From contig WHSP01000024.1 in NCBI GenBank assembly GCA_009380025.1, positions 330-39,202 on the forward strand: 38,873 nucleotides of DNA, given 5' to 3'. How positions within the stretch are numbered: position 1 is the stretch's first letter; every line of letters begins with the position of its first letter. This document shows positions 31,306-38,873 of this stretch, piece after piece. The notes beneath the pieces are model-generated. The model was not told the DNA's origin and did not search any database. It saw only the letters and a program-made list of their open reading frames with translations. This stretch comes from Gemmatimonas sp. (GTDB taxonomy: Bacteria > Gemmatimonadota > Gemmatimonadetes > Longimicrobiales > Longimicrobiaceae). A program made the position numbers and the translations under genes.

Positions 31306-32631
31306 TCAGGCAGCCGCAGAGGCGATCTTGCATGCGCGGCCGAGGCGCTCGATCGCCTCCTCGACTTCGGTTTCGGTGATCAGCATCGAGGGGGCGAGCC
31401 GGACGACGTTCCCGTGTAGCCCCGCGACGCCAACGAGAACGCCGGCCTCCTTCGTGGCCTCCAGGTACGCCTGAGCGCGTGCCGGCGCCGGTTCCTTCGT
31501 GACCGAATCCTCGACCAGCTCTAGCGCCAGCATCAAGCCCATCCCCCGGACCTCGCCGATCCACTCGTACTGTTCCTGCAGCGCGTTCAGACCCCTTCTC
31601 AACTGAACACCACGCTCGGCGCAACGCACGTCGACATTCTCCCGCACCATAACCTCGAGCGTCGCCTCCGCCGCGGCCATCGCGATCGGGTTTCCCCCGA
31701 AGGTCGAAATCGACTTCGCCGTCCACGCCTCCGCAATCTCCTCCCGGGCCATCGTCGCCCCGACCGGGAACCCGTTCGCGATCCCCTTGGCCATGTACAT
31801 GATGTCCGGCTCGACTTCCCAGTGGTCGATTCCCCACCAGCGACCCGTTCGCCCGAACCCGGTTTGCACTTCATCGCTGATGAACAAGCCGCCGTACTTC
31901 CGCACGATCTCCGCGGCCCTGCGATAGTAGCCGCGAGGCGGCACGATGTACCCGCCGACCCCCAGGATCGGCTCCGCCAGGAAGGCCGCGGGCCGTCCGT
32001 TCGTACACGTGACGATCACCTCCTCCACGTCCCGCGCGAAGATCTCGCCCGCCTCCTCCTCGTCCATGCCCGCCAACTCGCTCCGATACAGGTAGGGCGC
32101 CCGCGCGTGATGGAGCCCGGCAATGGAGCTCGCCAGTGGACGCCAGCTCGCGTGCGCTGTCAGGTTCGTCGCGAGATACGTCCGCCCATGGTAGCAGTGA
32201 CGCAGAGCGACGATCTCACTCCGACCGGTATACAGACACGCGGCCATCACCGCCGTCTCCATGGCCTCGGATCCACTGTTCGTGAAGTACGACCTCGTCA
32301 GCCCAGTCGGTGCCAACTCGGCCAGCCGCTCGGCGACCCTCACCTGTCCCTCCGTCACGTACAGCGTCGACGTGTGTCCGAGTTCATTGAGCTGGTCCTG
32401 AACCCGTGCGTTCACCTCCGGATGACAGTGCCCGAGCGCCAGGGTCAGGATGCCGCTGAAACAATCGAGGTACTCCTGACCTTCCGCGTCCCGAACCCAG
32501 ACGCCGCTCCCCTCCTCGAGCACCAACGGCTCGCCGTAGTACGGAGAAACACTCGGAAATAGAAACTTCTTGTGCCGGGCACGCACTTCGCCCGAACGCA
32601 CGGCGGACGGATCGATATCGACCAGGCTCAT
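31306..32631 (-). CDS. Class-III PLP-dependent aminotransferase (AGXT2/GABA-transaminase-like)
   Basis: A 441-residue aminotransferase. The PLP lysine is Lys282 in MYMAKGIANGFP, the pyridine-nitrogen aspartate is in ISDEVQTGFGRTG, and the phosphate-binding segment is TNSGSEAMETAVMAA. The YHGRTYLATN and EPILGVGGYIVPPRGYY segments place it with alanine-glyoxylate aminotransferase 2, 4-aminobutyrate and putrescine aminotransferases; the substrate cannot be fixed by eye. The ATG at 32631 follows GGAGG with 6-nt spacing, which favours it over the TTG at 32634. The promoter with -10 TATACT (32718-32723) overlaps a TATACAA heptamer. It is divergent to the PQQ dehydrogenases and convergent to the GntR gene, suggesting a shared amine or amino-acid catabolic pathway. 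Confidence 0.9.
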   Translation of the reverse strand: MSLVDIDPSAVRSGEVRARHKKFLFPSVSPYYGEPLVLEEGSGVWVRDAEGQEYLDCFSGILTLALGHCHPEVNARVQDQLNELGHTSTLYVTEGQVRVAERLAELAPTGLTRSYFTNSGSEAMETAVMAACLYTGRSEIVALRHCYHGRTYLATNLTAHASWRPLASSIAGLHHARAPYLYRSELAGMDEEEAGEIFARDVEEVIVTCTNGRPAAFLAEPILGVGGYIVPPRGYYRRAAEIVRKYGGLFISDEVQTGFGRTGRWWGIDHWEVEPDIMYMAKGIANGFPVGATMAREEIAEAWTAKSISTFGGNPIAMAAAEATLEVMVRENVDVRCAERGVQLRRGLNALQEQYEWIGEVRGMGLMLALELVEDSVTKEPAPARAQAYLEATKEAGVLVGVAGLHGNVVRLAPSMLITETEVEEAIERLGRACKIASAAA

Positions 32632-32717
32632 CAATGGCCTCCAGAGGGTAGGGGTCGCGAACAGCCCATGTACGGGCGGGAGGAGGGAAGGGGGCCGCCC
32701 GGACCGTTATCGTATGA

Positions 32718-32727
32718 AGTATACAAA
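32718..32727 (-). promoter_or_regulatory. -10 element and TATACAA site of the aminotransferase promoter
   Basis: TATACT on the minus strand (32718-32723) is a strong -10 element, with transcription expected near 32711, about 80 nt before the ATG. No good -35 is present at 16-18 nt, as expected for an activator-dependent or tightly regulated promoter. The heptamer TATACAA on the plus strand (32720-32726) overlaps it. Confidence 0.5.
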
Positions 32728-32825
32728 CCTACCCGCCCCCGTCGGGACCGTCAATGCCGGACTCGAACCGGGAGCCCGACGCTGCGAACGACCCTGAGTC
32801 TCGGCACGGCAGCCATCGAGGAGTC

Positions 32826-32863
32826 TTGACGGGCGCGCCCAGCTGCACATATACAATATACAA
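32826..32863 (+). promoter_or_regulatory. Promoter and tandem TATACAA operator of the PQQ dehydrogenase genes
   Basis: TTGACG (32826-32831), an 18-nt spacer and TATACA (32850-32855) form a strong sigma-70-like promoter. The heptamer TATACAA occurs twice without gap (32850-32856 and 32857-32863), covering the -10 and the start point. A repressor bound there would block RNA polymerase. The leader to the GTG is about 100 nt. The rest of the 329-nt divergent gap holds nothing else I can support. Confidence 0.6.
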
Positions 32864-32963
32864 TGCCGTAGGCTGCCGGGGCGCGGATTGGCGCCTCCAG
32901 GGTCGCTTTTGCCAGCCGGCATGGGCGTAGAGCACGGAGGTTCCTGGCAAAGAGGAGGGAAAC

Positions 32964-34816
32964 GTGGGGCCCAACGTACGAATCGGCGCATCCGGTGCAT
33001 GGATACTGCTCGGCCTGAGCATGGTCCCGCAAGCGGCCGCGCAGCAGGAGGGCGGCGGAGGATGGAGCTACTTCGGGGGCGACCGTTCGTTCACCCGGTA
33101 TGCGCCGGTCGGGCAGATCGACGCGGGGAATGTGGCGGACGTCCGGGTGCTCTGGCGGCGTCCGGGGGTGGACGCGGAGTTCCTGGCGGAATATCCAGAG
33201 ACGGAGCTCGGGGAGAACTTCCGATCGACGCCGATCTACGTAGACGGCTTGTTGTACGCTTTCGGGTCGAGCACGCGCGGAGTCGAGTACTGGAGTGGCG
33301 GCTCGCGGGGTCGGATATTCGCCGTTCGCAGCGAGTACCTGTATGCGCTGGATGCGGAGACGGGCGTGGAGATCGCGAACTTCGGAGACTCAGGGCGGGT
33401 GAATCTGTCTCCAGAGGGTGGGCGGTTCAACTGGTCGTCGGGGCCGCTGGTGGTGGGGGAGGTGATTGTCATCGCGGGAAACGTGGACGGGGCAGGGGAT
33501 GGAGGGATGACCTGGCGCGGCAGCGTTTCGGAGGACGTGCGGGGTTTCGACGTCGAGACAGGCGAACTCCTGTGGACGTTCCATGTGGTTCCCCGCGAAG
33601 GCGAGTTCGGGATTCACACCTGGGAGAACGAGGCGTGGCGGGAATCGGGGGATCTGGGCTCATGGTGTTGTCTGAGCGCCGATCCGGAGCTGGGATACGT
33701 CTACGTTCCGTTGACCGCACCGACGGCCGCTTACTTCGGGGGCCATCGACCCGGCGACAACCTCTTCTCGAACACGCTGGTCGCCCTGGACGCGCAGACG
33801 GGAGAGCGGGTCTGGCACTTCCAGATGGTTCATCACGATCTCTGGGAGTACGACGTCGTGGGCCCTGCGACTCTGGGGGACATCGTCGTTGATGGCCGTA
33901 CAGTCGCAGCCGTCATGCAGCCGGCGAAGACGGGGTGGGTGTACGTGTTCGACCGTGCGACAGGTGAGCCGGTCTGGCCGATCGTCGAGAGGCCGGTGCC
34001 CCCCTCGACCGTTCCGGGCGAGCAGGCCTCGCCGACCCAGCCGTTCCCGACGCGACCCGCCCCCTTCGCGCGCCAGCGCGTCACGGTGGAGGATCTGATC
34101 GATTACACGCCCGAGCTGGAGCGTCGCTCGCTCGCCATCGCCGACTCGTTCGTGCTGGGCAACCTGTTCACGCCCCCGTCCATCGTGAGTCCGGACGACG
34201 AGGAGGGGAAGAAGGGCACCTACTCGCTTCCGGGGTCGTGGGGTGCGGGGAACTGGAACACGGGCGCGTTCGATCCGGAGACCGGAATGTACTACGCCGT
34301 CTCGCACACGTACCCGCGAGTGTACCGGATCGAGACGGCCGAAGCCCCCGAAGCCGAGATGGAGTACTGGAGCCCGAACCGCGAGGCTCCAGGCATCGAG
34401 GGCCTGCCGATCGTGAAGCCTCCCTGGGGGCAGATCACCGCGATCGACATGAACACGGGCAACACGTCTGGACCGCTGCGAACGGCCCCGGTCCGCAGGA
34501 TCACCCACTCCTGCGCGACCTCGACCTCCCCGACCTCGGCGTGCCGAGCCGCGCCGCACCGCTCCTCACGCAGACGCTGCTCTTCCTCAGCGAGGGGAAC
34601 GACGCCACGGGGAGCCCGGCGATGGCGAAGCCCCCGACAGGTCGGCAGTTCCGGGCGTACGACAAGGCAACCGGTAAAGTCGTGTGGTCGATCGACCTGG
34701 AGGCGGGGACCACCGGCGCCCCCGTGTCGTTCATGCACGAAGGCAAACAGTACATCGTGGTTGCGATCGGCGACGGGGACCATCCCCCGGAGTGGGTCGC
34801 GCTGGGTCTGCCCTGA
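32964..34816 (+). pseudogene. PQQ-dependent dehydrogenase, first tandem copy, single-base frameshift
   Basis: A periplasmic quinoprotein dehydrogenase of about 617 residues once corrected. GTG start after AGGAGG; signal peptide ending near AAAQQ. Propeller repeats include W-x-x-x-G-G-D (WSYFGGD), LYALDAETGVEI, VRGFDVETGELLWTF and LVALDAQTGERVWHFQMVHH, then DLWEYDVVGPATL. These are the family's tryptophan docking motifs. The vicinal Cys pair in GSWCCLSAD is notable. No CxxCH haem motif is present. At 34460/34461 the frame breaks. The sequence GGC-AACACGTCTGG would read GEHVW with one extra G, exactly as the second copy's GEHLW, and the rest (DLDLPDLGV to GDGDHPPEWVALGLP) continues in the other frame to 34816. 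Substrate (alcohol, sugar or amine) is unknown. Confidence 0.85.
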
Positions 34817-34853
34817 GACGATTCGTTCCGAGAGAGATCAGAGAGGAACTTCG

Positions 34854-36787
34854 ATGCTTCTTCCGCGAGTTGCAGGCTACTTCACCGTGCTCGGAGTCAC
34901 GGGCATCCTGGCGTCATCGCTCAATGCCCAGGACAGCCAGTGGAGCTATTTCGGGGGTGACGAGGCGTTCACCCGCTACTCGGCCGCCGACCAGATCGAC
35001 GCCGACAATGTCGATCGACTCGAGGTCGCATGGCGGCGCTCGGCCGTTGACCCGGAGCTTGCCGCCGGCTTCCCGGACCGTCAGTTCTCGGCCTACCTCC
35101 TCTCCACGCCGATCCTGTACGACGGCGCACTCTTCACCCAGGACGCGCTCGGGCTCGTCCAGTCGGTTCATCCCGGTACCGGTGAAACGATTTGGAGCAG
35201 TCTCCCTGGGACCGCTCGGAGGAGGAGGTCTTCGGCCGGAGCGCCCGCGGGGTCGATTTCTGGAGTGACGGTTCGAGCACCCGGATTCTCTCCGCTCGTG
35301 GCGAGTACCTCTACGCGTTGGACGCCGCCACCGGTGCGCCCATCGAGGGGTTCGGAGACGGTGGCCGGGTCTTCCTTCGGGGCGACGATCCGGATGCGCG
35401 TCCCTTCGCCGCCGCCGCCGGTCTCATCGTCGTCGACGATGTCGTGGTGATCGGCGGAATCTGGGGCGGGGCAGGGGATCGCTCACCGGTTCGGGAGAGG
35501 GATCCGGGCAACCTGCGCGGCTTCGATGTCCAGACGGGCGACCTCGTTTGGACCTTTCACGTGACGCCACGCCCCGGAGAGGTCGGCATCGAGACCTGGG
35601 AATCGGACGCCTGGGAGTACGCAGGCGACATGGGGTCGTGGTGTTGCCTCAGCGCAGACCTCGAGCTCGGGCATGTGTACGCCCCGCTCTCCGCACCAAC
35701 CGGGTTCTTCGGCGGCCACCGGCCGGGAGACAACCTCTTCTCCAATAGCGTCGTCGCGCTCGATGCCGAGACTGGCGACCGCGTCTGGCACTACCAGATG
35801 ATTCACCACGGCATTTGGGAGTACGAGAACATGGGGCCGCCGATTCTCGGCGATATCACCGTGGACGGGGAGCGCATCGCGGCGCTCATGCAGCCGAACA
35901 AGAACGCGTTCCTCTTCGTTCTCGATCGTCGCACGGGAGACCCGGTCTGGCCGATCGTCGAGCGGCCGGTTCCGCCGTCGACGGTTCCTGGCGAACTGGT
36001 GTCGCCCACCCAGCCGTTTCCCACTCGACCAGCGCCCTTCGACCGCCAGGGGATGAGCGAGGATGACCTCATCGACTTCACCCCCGAGATGCACTCCGAA
36101 GCACTCGCGTTCTTCGAGCAGCACGTGACCGGGCCGCTCTACACTCCGCCCTCGATCGTGAGCAGCGAGCCGGGCGGGACGAAAGGGACCCTCAGCGCAC
36201 CCGGCTCATGGGGCTCGGCGAACTGGAATACCGGTGCCTTCGACCCGGAGACGGGGATCTACTACGCCGTCTCGCACACCCTTCCCGGGGTCGATGGAAT
36301 CGTTCCCGCGACGGATCCGGAGGCCACCTTCGAATACGTCCGCGAAGGGTCCTCGCCGATCTGGCTTCCGAGCGGGCTGCCGGTGACGAAGCCTCCCTAC
36401 GGCCGGATCACCGCGATCGACGTGAACACCGGCGAGCATCTCTGGATGGTGCCTAACGGCGACGGCATGAACGATCTTCCCCTCCTCGCCGAGCTCGATC
36501 TTCCTCCCCTCGGAACCGCTGGGCGGCCGACCGCGCTCGTCACGGCGACGCTCCTCTTCCTCGGCGAAGGAAGCGATGCGATCTCGGGTACGTCGGGCGT
36601 CGGGATGTGGGGGACGACCTTCCGGGCGTACGACAAGGCGACCGGCGAGGTCGTGTGGGAGACCGAGCTCGACTCCGGCACGACGACTGGACCGATGACC
36701 TACATGTACGAGGGGAAGCAGTACGTCGTGGTCGCGATCGGTGGGTCGGAGCATCCACCCGAGTGGGTGGCGCTTGCGCTGCCTTAG
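34854..36787 (+). pseudogene. PQQ-dependent dehydrogenase, second tandem copy, single-base frameshift
   Basis: A paralogue of the preceding gene, 37 nt downstream, about 644 residues once corrected. ATG after GAGAGGAA; signal peptide ending near LNAQD. WSYFGGDEAFTRYSAADQID matches the first copy. The break lies at 35194-35197: TTTGG-AGCAG would read IWEQSPWDRS with one more G. From there the other frame runs intact to 36787, with LYALDAATGAPIEGFGDGGR, GSWCCLSADLELG, FFGGHRPGDNLFSNSVVALD and HHGIWEYENMGPP. It keeps the Cys-Cys pair and lacks haem c. The two copies align well across their whole length, so this is an old tandem duplication. It probably feeds electrons from a periplasmic oxidation into the respiratory chain. 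Confidence 0.85.
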
Positions 36788-36819
36788 AGGATCGAGCAGG
36801 AGGCCTGGCCGGGGAGGGG

Positions 36820-37623
36820 TCAGCAGGACAGCCCGAACGGCGTGTCCGGCATCACTGACGTCCGTCCGGTCCGGGCGCGGCTAATCATCCAACCCGCCGT
36901 GTACACCTTCACTCCGGACCGCCCGTACAGCTCGACCAGTGCGACGGCATCGATCGGGAGGATGTCCAGCTCCGGGATGGGAGCGATCGACTTCCGTCCG
37001 TCGATGCAGACGGTCAGGGTTCGGGTTGGGAAGGGGTTCTGAAAGGTCGGCGCGCGCCCGCGCGGGCACATCTGCGACGGGTCCGAGTCGCACGGGAACA
37101 TCCTCGGGATCCTCTGGCGAACCAGGTCGAAGACACTACCGATCGGAGCGAATCGGTCCAACCACGCCCGATCGAAGGCCCGCATGGCGCCTGGATAGAA
37201 GTTCCTCCTTCGGTAGAGGTTCCGTTGCAGGACTTCAATAGCCTGCTCGGCCATGACGGTCACCCCCTGGAGCTCGACGGCGGCGGGTTCGAGGAGGAGG
37301 ACGGAAACGCGAGAAAGCGATTCCTGCGGGAGTTCGAAGCGCTGCGCGACGTAGCCGATTCGTTCCACCTGTAGCGAGAGATTCTCGTCGGTCGGGAGCT
37401 CAATGGTGAACGAACCGAGCGCGTCGGTGAGCACCGTGCTGGAGGAATCGGTGGAGAGCACTCGGGCGCTCTCGACGGGCTGACGGGTGGAGGCGTCTTC
37501 GACCCGGCCCTGCAGGACTCCTTCTCGCGCATTTGGTTCTTTCTTCGGTTTCCGGGGCCACGAGAAGAGTACAAGGACCGTACCTCCCAAGTCGAGAGGC
37601 GTGGCATACGACGACCGGGTCAC
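36820..37623 (-). CDS. Carboxypeptidase-regulatory-like protein with plug-like C-terminal part
   Basis: A 267-residue protein. Residues about 35-120 form a carboxypeptidase D regulatory-like (transthyretin-like) beta domain: LQGRVEDASTRQPVESARVL, TDALGSFTIELP and VERIGYVAQRFELP. The C-terminal half carries LDRFAPIGSVFDLVRQRIPR and LPIDAVALVELYGRSGVKVY, a pattern close to a TonB-receptor plug, and four cysteines that may form disulphides in the periplasm. The GTG start is used; a hydrophobic stretch near residues 12-22 is a poor signal peptide, so the true start or export route is unsure. It lies 11 nt after the HEAT-like gene and is probably co-transcribed with it. Function is unknown; such proteins are numerous in Gemmatimonadota. 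Confidence 0.7.
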   Translation of the reverse strand: MTRSSYATPLDLGGTVLVLFSWPRKPKKEPNAREGVLQGRVEDASTRQPVESARVLSTDSSSTVLTDALGSFTIELPTDENLSLQVERIGYVAQRFELPQESLSRVSVLLLEPAAVELQGVTVMAEQAIEVLQRNLYRRRNFYPGAMRAFDRAWLDRFAPIGSVFDLVRQRIPRMFPCDSDPSQMCPRGRAPTFQNPFPTRTLTVCIDGRKSIAPIPELDILPIDAVALVELYGRSGVKVYTAGWMISRARTGRTSVMPDTPFGLSC

Positions 37624-37634
37624 GCAGTTCTTCT

Positions 37635-38438
37635 CTACTTACGGCGATTGTGTTTGCGCGCCGCGCGGGCGGCCTTCCGCTTTGCCTTCGCTGTGGGCTT
37701 CCGCGGCGCTGCCGCTCGCGTCACCGGTCGGGGCTCGGGCCCAGGAAGCTCTGGCCAGAAGTCAGGTCGTCGAGGTGGAGTTTGCCGTTCACTCGAGAGG
37801 CCCAGCTCGATCTGGACATCTTCCCAGTCGCCGCAAATGAGTTCGTCGACCCGGTCCGCCTGAAATGCTTCCTCCATCAGCGGGGCCGACTCGGTCGCGC
37901 CGAGATCCAGGAGGTAGCTGACGAGGAAGCCGTTCAACCACTCGCTGTTGCGATACCATTTTGAGAGCTGGTGCGACAAGGCGGATACCACCTCATCGCG
38001 TTGGTCTGGCTCCGCAACCGCGATCTCCTGCATCGCGTGACTGACCGTGATGCGCGCCGATATGTCGCGCTCTGAATCGTTGAGGAACGACACCAGCGCG
38101 GGCAGGATCGACGATCCGAACATTGTGAAGACGCCGGGAAGCTCCTCATTGACCCAGTCATTGTCTGGGTGAGCATCGAGCATCTCGAGGAGCGGCTTCG
38201 CCGCGGACGCGGCTCGCAGCTGCCCGAGCGCTCGCCAGGCGTGGATCGGGCCGAAGACCTCCGGCGCGTCGCTCGGTGCCGTGCGCAGTTTATCGTCGAG
38301 ACTCATACGGATGAGCTCCGGCGTGTCCTCGGGAGAGATACCGAGGGCGGTGTAGTCGAGCCAGTCGGCGCGGGGTGTTCGGGGCGGATCGAGCGATAGC
38401 AGCTGCGCAACCGGGTGGGAGTACGAGGAATTCGTCAC
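37635..38438 (-). CDS. HEAT-like repeat protein with basic C-terminal tail
   Basis: A 267-residue, mainly helical protein. Paired helices recur as HAWRALGQLRAASAAKPLLE, FGSSILPALVSFLNDSERDI, ITVSHAMQEIAVAEPDQRDE and LVSYLLDLGATESAPLMEEA, the rhythm of HEAT or PBS-lyase-like repeats. The region near EELICGDWEDVQIELGL resembles the end of proteins of this sort in many phyla. The last 45 residues are basic (PRKPTAKAKRKAARAARKHN), as in tails that bind nucleic acid. No signal or membrane segment is present. GTG start at 38438. The product is likely cytoplasmic and binds a protein or RNA partner; no specific function can be named. Confidence 0.7.
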   Translation of the reverse strand: MTNSSYSHPVAQLLSLDPPRTPRADWLDYTALGISPEDTPELIRMSLDDKLRTAPSDAPEVFGPIHAWRALGQLRAASAAKPLLEMLDAHPDNDWVNEELPGVFTMFGSSILPALVSFLNDSERDISARITVSHAMQEIAVAEPDQRDEVVSALSHQLSKWYRNSEWLNGFLVSYLLDLGATESAPLMEEAFQADRVDELICGDWEDVQIELGLSSERQTPPRRPDFWPELPGPEPRPVTRAAAPRKPTAKAKRKAARAARKHNRRK

Positions 38439-38526
38439 GTCGTCCGAAGGCAGAGATTCAGTCGCTGTAGGATGGGTTCAAACCGAGAAACGACACCAAG
38501 TGGCGAACGTATGTCTCGGAGTCGCG

Positions 38527-38873
38527 CTACGTGCGAATCGCGCGGTAGGCAACGCGTGAAAGTCTGCGCTCAGAAGCGAGGCGTGCCGCCAGCTCCAGGA
38601 AGCTTTGCTGGCCTTCGAAGGTCTCCGCTCCCTCGATCCTCTGGAGGTCGTCGGCGCGAGCCGCCCTCGCATCATGCCAGCGACGGGCCGATCGCGCCAT
38701 GTTTCGAGTTCGGTCCACGACATTGGTCGCCTCGAAGCCCGCCTCGAGGAGCAGCTGTTCGTCCAACCCAGGCGGGACGAAGAGGAAGAAGCCGATCGAG
38801 GCACGGACCGCGATTTCGGCATTCGTCAACGCCCCCGTGACGACGATCGGGTCGGTGAACACGAGCCTGCCAC
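38527..38873 (-). CDS. SAM-dependent methyltransferase, C-terminal part (cut by window edge)
   Basis: The reading frame is open to the window end and finishes at 38527. The visible part starts GRLVFTDPIVVTGALTNAEI and continues FLFVPPGLDEQLLLEAGFEA, then NMARSARRWHDARAARADDL. This order (strand with F-T-D, variable loop, P-P-G-x-x-x-x-L-L-x-x-A-G-F strand, helix with A-x-x-W-H-x-A-R) matches the C-terminal half of class-I methyltransferases, where LLxxAGF precedes the last strand. The SAM-binding half lies outside the window. Substrate unknown. It is 88 nt upstream of the HEAT-like gene on the same strand. Confidence 0.7.
   Translation of the reverse strand, partial: GRLVFTDPIVVTGALTNAEIAVRASIGFFLFVPPGLDEQLLLEAGFEATNVVDRTRNMARSARRWHDARAARADDLQRIEGAETFEGQQSFLELAARLASERRLSRVAYRAIRT

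Noticed and set aside
32964-35450. One long open frame that runs through both PQQ dehydrogenase genes, suggesting a fusion protein
   Set aside because: After 34460 the frame loses family similarity until the second signal peptide at 34854; homology continues in another frame. The fusion is a by-product of the frameshift.

Overview
The window is GC-rich bacterial chromosome, read by eye at about 60-65% G+C, with tightly packed genes that often overlap as ATGA or GTGA. Gene content and style suggest a Gemmatimonadota-like organism or a close relative. The clues are short lipoproteins and carboxypeptidase-regulatory/TonB-plug-like proteins, paired PQQ-dependent dehydrogenases, a MacB/ADOP-type permease, a type IV pilus assembly cluster with a short PilQ, and topA-trmFO-xerC-hslV-hslU in one run. 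The taxonomic placement is inference; no rRNA or tRNA gene is visible.

Layout. Positions 1-1178 hold the end of a monovalent cation/H+ antiporter operon (MrpD-like tail with a frameshift, then mnhE). Positions 1461-2284 hold a small lipoprotein, a perfect 18-bp inverted repeat and a 72-residue unknown. Positions 2306-4908 encode a PilS/PilR-like sensor kinase and a sigma-54 activator. Positions 4969-8153 encode four minor-pilin-type proteins, and 8268-12431 is pilMNOPQ. Together these form a type IV pilus regulation and assembly block; the main pilin and the motor genes pilB, pilT and pilC are not in the window. Then come aroC and aroK (shikimate pathway), topA, trmFO, xerC, hslV and hslU, all on the plus strand. 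After a convergent unknown gene at 21811-22293 the minus strand carries purE-purK. A divergent MazG-like pyrophosphohydrolase and queG (queuosine synthesis) follow on the plus strand.

From 26390 to 30288 the region is accessory: a decayed toxin tail, a two-gene DUF4258-like/DUF2283 module, a 42-residue gene with an ideal ribosome binding site, an antitoxin with a frameshifted ParE/RelE-type toxin, a permease missing its N-terminal half, and a small lipoprotein. Positions 30419-36787 look like a regulated catabolic locus. A GntR/FCD regulator lies convergent to a class-III aminotransferase, and a divergent promoter region separates the aminotransferase from two tandem periplasmic PQQ dehydrogenases. 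The rare AT heptamer TATACAA overlaps both of those promoters and is a candidate operator. The window ends with three minus-strand genes: a methyltransferase cut by the edge, a HEAT-like protein and a carboxypeptidase-regulatory-like protein.

Four genes (MrpD-like, ParE-like and both PQQ dehydrogenases) are each broken by one single-base indel while the protein stays well conserved on both sides. This points either to residual assembly or sequencing indels or to very recent decay, and should be settled before any biological reading. Dispersed intergenic repeats of two families lie at 22521-22646, 24847-24944, 25022-25049 and 31183-31246.
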